Origin: Bdellovibrio sp. CG10_big_fil_rev_8_21_14_0_10_47_8
Lineage (GTDB): Bacteria; Bdellovibrionota; Bdellovibrionia; Bdellovibrionales; Bdellovibrionaceae
Direction of reading: 5' to 3'
DNA: 7,193 bases
Assembly: GCA_002773975.1 (NCBI GenBank)
Contig: PEZR01000158.1
Location: 8,410 to 15,602 of the forward strand
Shown: piece after piece, positions 1 to 6,433 of the stretch
Layout of the letters: each line of letters starts with the position of its first letter
How positions within the stretch are numbered: position 1 is the first letter of the stretch
The notes under the pieces: model-generated
The model's input: the letters and a program-made list of their open reading frames with translations, nothing else
What the model was told of the DNA's origin: nothing
Database searches by the model: none
Made by a program: the position numbers and the translations under genes

Positions 1-2732
1 AAGAGCGCTCCGGTAATGGCCAATGGCAAAGCCGATAGGATCGTCACCGGAGTGATAAAGCTTTCGTACAAAGAGCTCAGCACCAAATAGATCAACAACA
101 CACCCAAAGCCATCGCCATCAACATATTTGCGATCAGGTCCTTAAAGTCCTGAGCCTGGCCAATAAACTCATAACTGAGATTTTCTGGCATTTTAAATTG
201 GGGGTCGTCTTTCAAAAGACGCTCAACCTCATTGCTAATATCCCCGAGATTTCCACCAGGGGCCATATTTGCGTCGATCATCACATAACGACCCTTATTG
301 AGCCGATTGATCTGCGAGAAGGTCTGAATATCTTCTGCCGTCGCTACTCGAGAAAGCGGAATCATGTTGTAGTTCTGATTTGGAACAGATGTGGACATGA
401 ATTCTTTGCGAAGGTCTCGATCCTCTTTTTTGAGTCTGACTCGAATATCGTATTCGTTGCCATTTTTTCGATAAGTCGCCGGAACAATCCCATCGATTCG
501 TGCCCTCAGTTCAGCTCCTGCTGTCACTGTTGAAATCCCTAAGGCCTCTGATTTGTTGCGATCAAAAACGACATGATACTCTGGTTTGCCCGTGCGATAG
601 TTCGTATCGACATCAGCAAGACCTTCAAGAGCTGAAATCTTGGGTTTAATTTTATCCACATAGCTACTGAGCTCATCCAAATTTTCCCCGCGAAGGATGA
701 GCTGGAAGACCTTTTGTCCCCCACCACTGATGTCGATGTCACCTACTCCGATAATCGCTTGGCTATTAAAACCAGCCAAAGCCTCTCGAATTTCGGTTTT
801 GATCTGAGTGGTATTGCCTGAGCGATCTTTCCGAGGAACCAACCGAACATAGATCGTGGCTTTATTGCTTTCCGGCCGGTTGGAATACCCATTGGTGGTC
901 GAGATCACCTCAATCGCTGGATTTTTCACCATGGCTTCTTCCATCTGCCGCGAGAAGTCCTTTGTTCGCACCAACGAAGTTCCCAAAGGAAGCTCCACAG
1001 TGACTTGAAATTCACCATTGTCTGGCGGAGGAATAAAGTTTTTGGGGATAAACTTGGCGATGAAAATACTGCTCAAGAAAAAAACCAACGCAAAAATCAA
1101 AGTTTTCCCGCGATTGAGCAAGACCCATTTGGCGAGTTTGACATATCCGCCCTCGAGCCAAGTCTGAAAACGATCAAACTGATTGAGCATTCGATCGACG
1201 ATGGTGTTCTTGCGTTCATGATCTGCCTTTGTCGCCAAGTAGGTCGACAACATCGGTGCAACCGTAAAGGCATCAAACAATGAAATCAACATCGTGAACA
1301 CCACGGTCAAACCGAACTGTTTAAAAAACTGACCAACGATCCCGTCCAAAAATGAAATGGGACCAAACACCGCAATCACCACCAGGGTTGTTGCGATCAC
1401 GGCCAGGGACACTTCTTTCGTTCCATCCAAGGAGGCCTGTTTTGGAGTTTTCCCCATTTCAATGTGACGAAAAATATTCTCTCGAACAACGATGGCATCA
1501 TCGATCAAAAGACCAACCGCCAAAGACAAAGCCAAAAGGGTCAAGATATTGATGGTAAAACCCATCGCGTACATAATAACAAAACCACCAAGCAATGAGT
1601 TCGGCAAAGCCATGCTGGTAATAAATGTCGACTTGGCCGAGCCCAAAAAGAAAAACACCACAAAAATACACAGGGCAATACCAATGAGAATGGATTCTCG
1701 CACATCGGCGATATTCAAACGAATGGGTCTTGAAGTTTCACGAATCAGGCTAACGTGAACATCATTCCCCTGAGCTTTCAAAAGCTCATTTGTTTTTGCC
1801 AAACGGGCCGCCACCAGGTCAACAATTCGAACTGTGTTGGCACCTGACTGTTTGTAAATATTCAAAGCCGTAGATGGCCGGGGTACAAACCCACCTGATC
1901 TCTCACGAAAAGTGTACTCCGTTTCTTCCTCGACCAATCCTGCTCGGACATCGGCCACCTGATCCAAACGAATAGCTCGATCAGAGCCAAAAAAGTTCAC
2001 AGCGACTTCCTTGATTCCCTGGACGTCTTTGAATTCCCCAGAAGCTCTGACTGCAGTTTCAGTTTTGGCATTCTTCAGAGATCCCACGGGAACGTCTTTG
2101 GACGTGTTGCGAATTTTATCAGCGATTTGCAACAGCGAGAGTTTGTATTCCTGAAGTTTGTTTTTATCGACCAGGACTTGAATCTCTTTTTTCCTTCCCC
2201 CGATGATTTGCACCAAGCCGACGCCTGGAATGGTTTCAAACTGACTCTTGACGACATTGTCGACATAGTCATAAAGCTCATCCGGAGCCATCTTGTCCGA
2301 GGTAACCGCAACCTGGGCAATGGGCTGATCGGCTGGATCAAAACGTCGGACAATGGGCTCTTTGATTTCATCAGGCAATTTGCTTCGCACATTTCCAAGT
2401 CGTTGTCGAATCTGGTTTTCTAGGTCTTTGATATCAGACCCTAGCTTGAAAAACAGGGTCACATAAGAAACCCCATCCGCATTTTGAGAATACATTTTGT
2501 CCAAACCCGGTAGGGAACCCATCTCGTCTTCAAGAGGCTTGGACACCAGTTTTTCCATGTCCTCTGGCGAGGCTCCCGTATAATAGGTCTGGATAAAGAC
2601 CGCAGGGAATGTCACATCTGGAAAAAGATCCACACTCATCTTGGACATGGCCATCACTCCAAGAACCAACATCAAACTGACCACACAGGTAATAAAGATT
2701 GGACGTTTAATCGACAGTGCTGAAAGATTCAT
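1..2732 (-). CDS. RND efflux permease, HAE-type (C-terminus cut by window edge)
   Basis: This is an inner-membrane proton/substrate antiporter of the AcrB-like RND superfamily, which exports hydrophobic or amphiphilic compounds through a tripartite complex. The reading frame is open from the ATG at 2732 to the left edge, giving 910 complete codons; AcrB-type pumps have about 1050 residues, so the last few transmembrane helices are missing. Visible landmarks are the N-terminus MNLSALSIKRPIF followed by the first membrane helix, the porter-domain stretch with TGASPEDMEKLV, and the TM4 motif GLLIDDAIVVREN. The two relay aspartates fall at residues 411-412, equivalent to AcrB D407/D408. The second periplasmic loop starts near FIPKNFIPPPDN (about residue 560), and a TM8-like helix ends in LSALPLAITGAL at the edge. 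The DDA form of TM4 points to an HAE pump (drugs, organic compounds) rather than a heavy-metal HME pump. The start overlaps the stop of the TolC-family gene (ATGA). The substrate is not inferable. Confidence 0.96.
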   Translation of the reverse strand, partial: MNLSALSIKRPIFITCVVSLMLVLGVMAMSKMSVDLFPDVTFPAVFIQTYYTGASPEDMEKLVSKPLEDEMGSLPGLDKMYSQNADGVSYVTLFFKLGSDIKDLENQIRQRLGNVRSKLPDEIKEPIVRRFDPADQPIAQVAVTSDKMAPDELYDYVDNVVKSQFETIPGVGLVQIIGGRKKEIQVLVDKNKLQEYKLSLLQIADKIRNTSKDVPVGSLKNAKTETAVRASGEFKDVQGIKEVAVNFFGSDRAIRLDQVADVRAGLVEEETEYTFRERSGGFVPRPSTALNIYKQSGANTVRIVDLVAARLAKTNELLKAQGNDVHVSLIRETSRPIRLNIADVRESILIGIALCIFVVFFFLGSAKSTFITSMALPNSLLGGFVIMYAMGFTINILTLLALSLAVGLLIDDAIVVRENIFRHIEMGKTPKQASLDGTKEVSLAVIATTLVVIAVFGPISFLDGIVGQFFKQFGLTVVFTMLISLFDAFTVAPMLSTYLATKADHERKNTIVDRMLNQFDRFQTWLEGGYVKLAKWVLLNRGKTLIFALVFFLSSIFIAKFIPKNFIPPPDNGEFQVTVELPLGTSLVRTKDFSRQMEEAMVKNPAIEVISTTNGYSNRPESNKATIYVRLVPRKDRSGNTTQIKTEIREALAGFNSQAIIGVGDIDISGGGQKVFQLILRGENLDELSSYVDKIKPKISALEGLADVDTNYRTGKPEYHVVFDRNKSEALGISTVTAGAELRARIDGIVPATYRKNGNEYDIRVRLKKEDRDLRKEFMSTSVPNQNYNMIPLSRVATAEDIQTFSQINRLNKGRYVMIDANMAPGGNLGDISNEVERLLKDDPQFKMPENLSYEFIGQAQDFKDLIANMLMAMALGVLLIYLVLSSLYESFITPVTILSALPLAITGAL

Positions 2733-2746
2733 ATTTCATCCTCAAG
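2729..2746 (-). promoter_or_regulatory. TolC/RND ATGA overlap with Shine-Dalgarno site
   Basis: The TGA of the channel gene and the ATG of the permease share bases in ATGA (2732-2729 on the minus strand). A GAGG Shine-Dalgarno core at 2743-2740 lies 7 nt before the ATG, inside the last codons of the channel gene. This supports the permease start and suggests translational coupling. No promoter or terminator fits in the junction. Confidence 0.85.
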
Positions 2747-4168
2747 TTTTACAAATAGACGACTTTGAGATTCCAGTTTTCTTTGCTCGGCCCGAAGCTT
2801 GGTTAGACTGAGCTCAGCTTCATCGGCATCTTGCTCGGCGGTGATGACCTGAGAAGTGATGGAACGACCCCTCGATAAAAGCTCCCGTTCGACAGAGGCT
2901 CGTTGATTTTGAACTTCGCTCATTTTTTGGGCCGCGAGAATTTTTTTATTGAGCTCTTGATGACGACGCTGAAGTTCACTCCATGCGGACTCACCCTCTA
3001 ACAACTTTCGTTCTTTTTTTAATTTTGCCGCCAAAGCATCTCTTTGTGCCGCAGTCCTGACCCCGTCCTTAGTTTCCCAATCAAGAAGCCAGGTCAGTTT
3101 TAATGAGATCGCTGAAACAGGATGATCTTTTTCCGTGGCCCGGCGCCAAGCACTTGAATCATCCGTGTCGTAGCCGTTGGTTTTATACTGACCTTCTAGG
3201 GTCAGATCTGGCCGAAGCTGGTCTTTGCTTTCTTTGGCTGCCACCGATTTAGCCCGCGCTTCTAAAACAGCCAAATACGAATCCAAACGCACCACACGCC
3301 CCTGACCACTCTTTAAGTTCTGGCCCCAATCAGATCGTGGAATTTTTAAATTGGCTTCCAGTGGGGGCAACTGTTCTGCCGTACTCAATTCCAACTGGTC
3401 AGCCACCTTTTTTTGAGCAGCGACAAGCTCATCTTGGGTTGCGAGCAGCTGGAGCTCTCGACTGGCGGTCAGACCTTGCGCATTTAAAGCATCACTCCGA
3501 TCGCCGATGCCATTGTTCAGACGTTTTTTTACCCATGTTTCGATTTTATGGGCTCTCTCTAAACCAGAACGTCGGATTTCAAGTTCTTGCTGCAAATAAA
3601 TCAGATCCCAAAAAGCCGCCTCTGCTTCGCTCAAACTTTGTTTGAGTTGCAGATCATAACCGCCGACCTCAAGCCCCCGTTGAGCGGACTCTCTTTCCCA
3701 ACGAAGCCTGGTGGCCTCGCCAAAAAAATTCTTCCACAACGACTGAGATAAACTCACCCCCACAGTTCCCGTGTGGGTCTCGTTGGCAAAAGTTCCAGAG
3801 GCCGTCGTCCCCTCTGCATTCGCGGCTTGAATTGAGCCCTGAACTTGGATCTGAGTCCCCGTTGAGAACTTCTTTCCCAGCCCCAAGGAGTACTGTCGAA
3901 CTTGATTGTGATCAACTGTGCCACTGGTCGTATAAGAAATCCCTTTGTCGTCCAGATAACTCCCCTGGGCCGTCAGCTGAGGAGAAAGCTCCAGATCTCC
4001 TTGCATGTAACGCAAATTTCCAGCCTCTTTGGACGCTCTCAGGGATGAAAAAGTTCGATTCTTATTCTGAACTGTTTCTAGGTATTGCTCCAAAGTCATT
4101 GCGTTTGCAGAGAATGCACACAGAACGAGAAAGCCGCTCACAGCAGCGAAATAAATTTGTGTTTTCAT
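2729..4168 (-). CDS. TolC-family outer-membrane efflux channel
   Basis: This 479-residue outer-membrane efflux protein (OEP) would form the trimeric channel-tunnel that carries pump substrates across the periplasm and outer membrane. Residues 1-23 are a clear Sec signal peptide: K2, a hydrophobic core GFLVLCAF, and a type I cleavage site after ANA. The cysteine at residue 17 is not in a proper lipobox (no G/A/S before it), so this is not an OprM-like lipoprotein. The mature protein starts MTLEQYLE, the usual OEP opening. It then shows a beta-strand-rich stretch (about 60-145) with polar Thr/Gly/Ser repeats, a long alpha-helical stretch (about 150-270), a second beta-rich stretch (about 310-365), and a second helical stretch to the C-terminus, which is the two-repeat OEP plan. 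The length is typical. It lies between the TetR gene and the permease gene, overlapping both by ATGA. The Shine-Dalgarno GAAGG at 4182-4178 lies 9 nt upstream of the ATG. Family assignment is secure; the substrate is unknown. Confidence 0.93.
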   Translation of the reverse strand: MKTQIYFAAVSGFLVLCAFSANAMTLEQYLETVQNKNRTFSSLRASKEAGNLRYMQGDLELSPQLTAQGSYLDDKGISYTTSGTVDHNQVRQYSLGLGKKFSTGTQIQVQGSIQAANAEGTTASGTFANETHTGTVGVSLSQSLWKNFFGEATRLRWERESAQRGLEVGGYDLQLKQSLSEAEAAFWDLIYLQQELEIRRSGLERAHKIETWVKKRLNNGIGDRSDALNAQGLTASRELQLLATQDELVAAQKKVADQLELSTAEQLPPLEANLKIPRSDWGQNLKSGQGRVVRLDSYLAVLEARAKSVAAKESKDQLRPDLTLEGQYKTNGYDTDDSSAWRRATEKDHPVSAISLKLTWLLDWETKDGVRTAAQRDALAAKLKKERKLLEGESAWSELQRRHQELNKKILAAQKMSEVQNQRASVERELLSRGRSITSQVITAEQDADEAELSLTKLRAEQRKLESQSRLFVKLEDEI

Positions 4169-4182
4169 AACATCGCACCTTC
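4165..4182 (-). promoter_or_regulatory. TetR/TolC ATGA overlap with Shine-Dalgarno site
   Basis: The stop of the TetR gene and the start of the channel gene overlap as ATGA (4168-4165). A GAAGG Shine-Dalgarno sequence at 4182-4178 lies 9 nt before the ATG. It is the second ATGA junction in a row, which ties repressor, channel and pump into one translationally coupled unit. Confidence 0.85.
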
Positions 4183-4785
4183 AATAAATATTTTGTACAT
4201 TTGATCGACGTACTCGTCGATCTTTTCCGGGATATGTGGAACCTTGTCACAAATCGAAGTTTTGCACTGGCTCATGTTCTGAAAGCTGTCCGAAGCATGG
4301 ACCAGCGACAGGAAGAGCACGTAGGGATTGATGTCCGGTCGAACGATTTTTTTCTTCTGAGCCAGCGCGATCACACTCACCACCTGTTCGACCATGTTGG
4401 TAAAGTACTGATCAAAAATTTCTTTGGCGTAAGGCAGGCCCGCCATCATTTCTCTTTGCAGTAGCACGCTGATCTCTGGGTTCTTTGCCTTCATCGGCAA
4501 CATACCCGACAAAATCGCATGCATGACTTTTTCAAAATTTTTTTTATCAAATTTTTCGACATCTAGATCTGAAAACAGCGGCTTCATTTTATCATGAGCT
4601 TGTTGTGCAAACTCGGTCAGTACCGCTTTATAAAGCCCCTCTTTGCTTCCGAAATAATAACTGATCATACTGATATTGAGATCACTTGCCTTGGCAAGAT
4701 CTCGCGTGCTGGTTCCCTCGTATCCTTTTTCGGCAAAAAGCTTTCGGGCGACGTCAATCAATCGCATTCTTGAATCTGCATCCAT
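4165..4785 (-). CDS. TetR-family transcriptional repressor of the efflux operon
   Basis: This is a DNA-binding regulator of about 206 residues. The N-terminal TetR HTH domain covers roughly residues 6-55 from the chosen start: the helix RMRLIDVARKLFAEKGYEGT, then TSTRDLAKASDLNISMIS as the helix-turn-helix, then the family signature YYFGSKEGLY. The C-terminal ~150 residues are alpha-helical and variable, as expected for a ligand-binding and dimerisation domain. The NISMISYYFGSKEGLY form recalls the YbiH/CecR branch of TetR regulators, though this is only an impression. The frame can be extended upstream to a TTG at 4836, but that would place palindromic operator-like DNA inside the coding region and has no Shine-Dalgarno. 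I therefore prefer the ATG at 4785, although only a weak GAG precedes it. A further ATG at 4767 is also possible. The protein is the first gene of the pump operon and probably represses it, including itself, through the 4798-4846 sites; efflux substrates are the likely inducers (inference). Confidence 0.92.
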   Translation of the reverse strand: MDADSRMRLIDVARKLFAEKGYEGTSTRDLAKASDLNISMISYYFGSKEGLYKAVLTEFAQQAHDKMKPLFSDLDVEKFDKKNFEKVMHAILSGMLPMKAKNPEISVLLQREMMAGLPYAKEIFDQYFTNMVEQVVSVIALAQKKKIVRPDINPYVLFLSLVHASDSFQNMSQCKTSICDKVPHIPEKIDEYVDQMYKIFIEGAML

Positions 4786-4797
4786 GAACTCAAGGTA

Positions 4798-4846
4798 AAT
4801 CAAACACTTGATTGACTCAATCAGATTTTCAATCAATCGTTTGATT
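4798..4846. promoter_or_regulatory. Palindrome cluster: probable TetR operator array
   Basis: Three overlapping or adjacent palindromes lie just upstream of the TetR gene. Two share the same design, AATCAA-N4-TTGATT, at 4798-4813 (spacer ACAC) and 4831-4846 (spacer TCGT), 33 bp apart. Between them is a perfect 15-bp palindrome TGATTGACTCAATCA at 4809-4823, overlapping the first by 5 bp. The outer ends also form an 8-bp inverted repeat (AATCAAAC / GTTTGATT). Short dyads of 15-20 bp in the promoter of an adjacent regulator gene are typical TetR operators. A -10-like CATAAT on the minus strand (4849-4844) overlaps the 4831-4846 site and would put the transcription start near 4837, so binding would block the promoter. 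I see no good matching -35. The palindromes are seen directly; binding by this TetR protein is inferred. Confidence 0.7.
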
Positions 4847-4901
4847 ATGTTACTTTGTCAGTTATTTCATACGTTTACGACAGGACCAGGTCCAGCTCTG
4901 G

Positions 4902-5723
4902 TCAAATCTGGGGCAAGACGTCCAAAAGAATCTTCATGTCTTTCGGCCGAGAAACCGTCATTGTGCCAACCGGATTGTTGTACTGATCGACCAGGGCCCT
5001 GGAGATGAGCTCCACGGAAACTTTGTGCCCTGATTTGTGCATCATCTCGGATTGGACCACCTCGTGATAACCCTGATTGAAAATGGTTTTGATCCCGGCC
5101 TCGGCTTTGCGATGACTCTCTTGAGGGTAAAGATCAAAGATTGTTTTTCCAATCAACTGCCCATACTCATAGCCCAATACGGCGTGCAGGATTTCGTTGG
5201 CCATCTGAATAAATCCATCATGGTTCACCGAATGCATCATAAAAGGACTCTTTGAGAAAAAACTTTGGTACAAATACAACTGAGACTTAAGTTCATCAGC
5301 AGCCACCCGAAAGGCTTCTCCTGATTTTTTCCCCAGCTCTTCTGAAAAGTAAGGCAAGATATCCTTGGCGGTAATAATTCCGACCATGTCGCCCTTTGGA
5401 TCAATGACAAAAACCCTGTTCCCAACGGCCGTCATCACTTTTTTCACCACTTCGGGGAAAGGCTCAGCCCCTTGGACCAGTTGGGCGGGCTCAAAATAAT
5501 CTCGATAAAAAATTAAGGAGTCCTTTGCCGGTTGATTCTGATAGCGCAAATAGACCTGCATCAGATTGCCCTCCGTCAGAACACCATGAAGACGATCACG
5601 GCTGGCTGAAACGATGGCAAAATTTTGAGGATGGGTCTTGAAAAACTCAACCGCTTGTAAAACGGTCGAGTCAAAGGACAGAGCTGGAATGACCTTGTTC
5701 ATTAAATCCTGGGCTACAAACAT
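4902..5723 (-). CDS. CBS-CBS-PAS domain sensor protein
   Basis: This 273-residue soluble protein has a tandem CBS pair and one PAS domain. CBS1 spans about residues 4-60 (from AQDLMNKVIPALS to GVLTEGNLMQVYLR). CBS2 spans about 74-128 (RVFVIDPKGDMVGIITAKDILPYF, shown here from 103 in two parts: RVFVIDPKGDMVG, then IITAKDILPYF). CBS pairs usually bind adenine nucleotides. A helical linker (129-150) leads to a PAS fold at about 150-260, with QSFFSKSPFMM, the ANEILHAVLGYEYGQLIGKT core and the closing NPVGTMTVSRP strand. There is no histidine kinase, GGDEF, EAL, HTH or phosphatase domain, so it must act through a partner or be a stand-alone sensor. The start at 5723 is fixed by an AGGAGG site and a TAATG overlap with the preceding membrane-protein gene. 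It is followed by 116 bp before the chosen TetR start, and no terminator is evident there. The signal and output are unknown. Confidence 0.88.
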   Translation of the reverse strand: MFVAQDLMNKVIPALSFDSTVLQAVEFFKTHPQNFAIVSASRDRLHGVLTEGNLMQVYLRYQNQPAKDSLIFYRDYFEPAQLVQGAEPFPEVVKKVMTAVGNRVFVIDPKGDMVGIITAKDILPYFSEELGKKSGEAFRVAADELKSQLYLYQSFFSKSPFMMHSVNHDGFIQMANEILHAVLGYEYGQLIGKTIFDLYPQESHRKAEAGIKTIFNQGYHEVVQSEMMHKSGHKVSVELISRALVDQYNNPVGTMTVSRPKDMKILLDVLPQI

Positions 5724-5736
5724 TATAGGCCCTCCT
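5721..5736 (-). promoter_or_regulatory. TAATG overlap with strong Shine-Dalgarno site
   Basis: The TAA of the membrane-protein gene and the ATG of the CBS-PAS gene share one base (TAATG). A consensus AGGAGG at 5736-5731 is 7 nt upstream of the ATG. This is a much better ribosome site than the upstream gene has, suggesting that the CBS-PAS protein is made at higher level or by reinitiation. Confidence 0.85.
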
Positions 5737-6229
5737 TTTTTTCTGTTGGTGGAACGGCCTCGGCACTGGTCGCTTGGACAGAAGACGGAGCTCCTTGATT
5801 GTTGATTTCTTGCAGTTCTTTGGCAATTTCATTGAGATCACTTTCCACCAATTGAATATTGCTACTAGCGCGGTTCAGTTTTTCTGCGATGTCTGCTCTG
5901 GTGGATCCAACCTGTATACGTTTAAAAATGCTCATCAACTCCACTGTCAGCTCAGTGCGCTTCAGCATCAGCCGCTGAAATTGGGCCATTTGCTCTAAGC
6001 TGGGTGTCTGCCCTTGGTTGTGAATTCCTTTGATCTCCCCGGCTGCCTGATTGAGCTCCGGAGCTTCCTGAATCATTCGTTTGCCTAAATGAAAAGCCTT
6101 GTAAAGGTCAGCCTTTTGCGGAGGAAACTTTCCAGTAAAGTAAGAAAAACTCACCAATAGCAGCAGAAAGCTGAACAGAAGAGAGGTGAGAGTTCTCTCG
6201 ATAAATCGATAGATCAAACTCATTGCCAT
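5723..6229 (-). CDS. Small membrane-anchored helical protein, function unknown
   Basis: I do not recognise this 168-residue protein. Residues 13-32 (LTSLLFSFLLLLVSFSYFTG) form one strong membrane helix, with R8 and R12 just before it, so the N-terminus should be cytoplasmic and the rest periplasmic. The segment could also be an uncleaved signal anchor. Residues 38-145 are almost entirely amphipathic helix, rich in Glu, Gln, Leu and Lys, with a coiled-coil-like stretch around 110-142. The last 25 residues are a low-complexity Ala/Ser/Pro/Glu tail ending KKEGL. There are no cysteines in the mature part and no catalytic motif. No Shine-Dalgarno precedes the ATG at 6229 or the alternative ATG at 6223, and there is no other in-frame start before the stop at 6275-6277. 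It overlaps the CBS-PAS gene by one base and the two probably form an operon. A structural or signalling partner of the CBS-PAS protein is possible but unproven. Confidence 0.8.
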   Translation of the reverse strand: MAMSLIYRFIERTLTSLLFSFLLLLVSFSYFTGKFPPQKADLYKAFHLGKRMIQEAPELNQAAGEIKGIHNQGQTPSLEQMAQFQRLMLKRTELTVELMSIFKRIQVGSTRADIAEKLNRASSNIQLVESDLNEIAKELQEINNQGAPSSVQATSAEAVPPTEKKEGL

Positions 6230-6251
6230 TGAGGATATCGAGATTTGGTAA

Positions 6252-6279
6252 AGATGGCAGCTTGAATTTAAAACTCAAA
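6252..6279 (-). promoter_or_regulatory. Weak heat-shock-like promoter before the membrane-protein gene
   Basis: On the minus strand, TTTGAG (6279-6274) is followed after 14 nt by TGCCATCT (6259-6252), ending about 22 nt before the ATG at 6229. The spacing and the CCATnT core match the two stronger elements near 6880 and 6978, but the -35 box has only four of six sigma-32 consensus bases. No convincing sigma-70 promoter is seen here either. It may be a chance match. Confidence 0.22.
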
Positions 6280-6282
6280 ATG

Positions 6283-6321
6283 AAAATAGGACCGCGCCTC
6301 CGTGTCGCGGTCCTATTTTTT
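6283..6321 (-). terminator. Intrinsic terminator with perfect 14-bp stem
   Basis: AAAATAGGACCGCG (6283-6296) pairs perfectly with CGCGGTCCTATTTT (6306-6319) around a 9-nt loop. The outer stem is A/T and the inner stem G/C, so both strands carry a T-tract after the G/C core: TATTTTCATTTT on the minus strand and TATTTTTT on the plus strand. It can therefore act in both directions. For minus-strand transcripts from the Hsp20 gene it is the last of three hairpins. Confidence 0.88.
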
Positions 6322-6328
6322 GAAAAGA

Positions 6329-6351
6329 GCCCGGTCAAAAGTCGACCGGGC
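6329..6351 (-). terminator. Second hairpin terminator after Hsp20
   Basis: GCCCGGTC (6329-6336) and GACCGGGC (6344-6351) form an 8-bp G/C-rich stem with a 7-nt loop. On the minus strand it is followed by TCTTTTC, a short imperfect T-tract. It lies just before the 14-bp hairpin in the direction of Hsp20 transcription, making a tandem terminator. Confidence 0.7.
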
Positions 6352-6396
6352 CCAATTTCTTTGATCCATTTTTGATCGGCCTTTGGTCGAAGCCGC

Positions 6397-6423
6397 AAAC
6401 CAAGCTCTTTAAAAGAGCGGTTT
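6397..6423 (-). other. Hairpin just downstream of the Hsp20 stop
   Basis: GCTCTTT (6404-6410) and AAAGAGC (6412-6418) form a 7-bp dyad around one base. An outer AAACC (6397-6401) / GGTTT (6419-6423) pairing extends it across a 2-nt bulge. It starts 11 nt after the Hsp20 stop codon. On the minus strand no T-tract follows (GCGGCTTCG), so it is more likely a 3' stabilising or processing hairpin than a terminator by itself. Confidence 0.5.
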
Positions 6424-6433
6424 TATTTCCATC

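Noticed and set aside
2075..2398. Minus-strand 107-codon frame inside the permease
   Set aside because: It is an out-of-frame shadow; the permease frame here reads a normal porter-domain sequence.
198..2423. Several 60-110-codon open frames on the plus strand (for example 198-533, 1005-1283, 1492-1758, 2127-2423)
   Set aside because: All lie antisense to the RND permease, whose frame is intact and strongly conserved; their translations show no domain and no ribosome sites.
4114..4122. Cysteine 17 of the TolC-family protein as a lipobox cysteine
   Set aside because: The residue before it is Leu, not Gly/Ala/Ser, and a good type I cleavage site follows at residue 23.
3337..4170. Plus-strand frames of 102 and 112 codons
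   Set aside because: They are antisense to the TolC-family gene and its signal peptide, with low-complexity, unfamily-like translations.
4856..4861. CTGACA as the -35 box of the tetR promoter
   Set aside because: At 17 nt spacing the -10 would be GATTGA, a poor match, and the better -10-like CATAAT lies only 6 nt away, so the pair does not form a promoter.
4884..4903. Dyad GACCAG / CTGGTC at the end of the CBS-PAS gene as a terminator
   Set aside because: The stem has only 6 bp, overlaps the stop codon and is not followed by a T-tract on the minus strand, so read-through toward the TetR gene remains possible.
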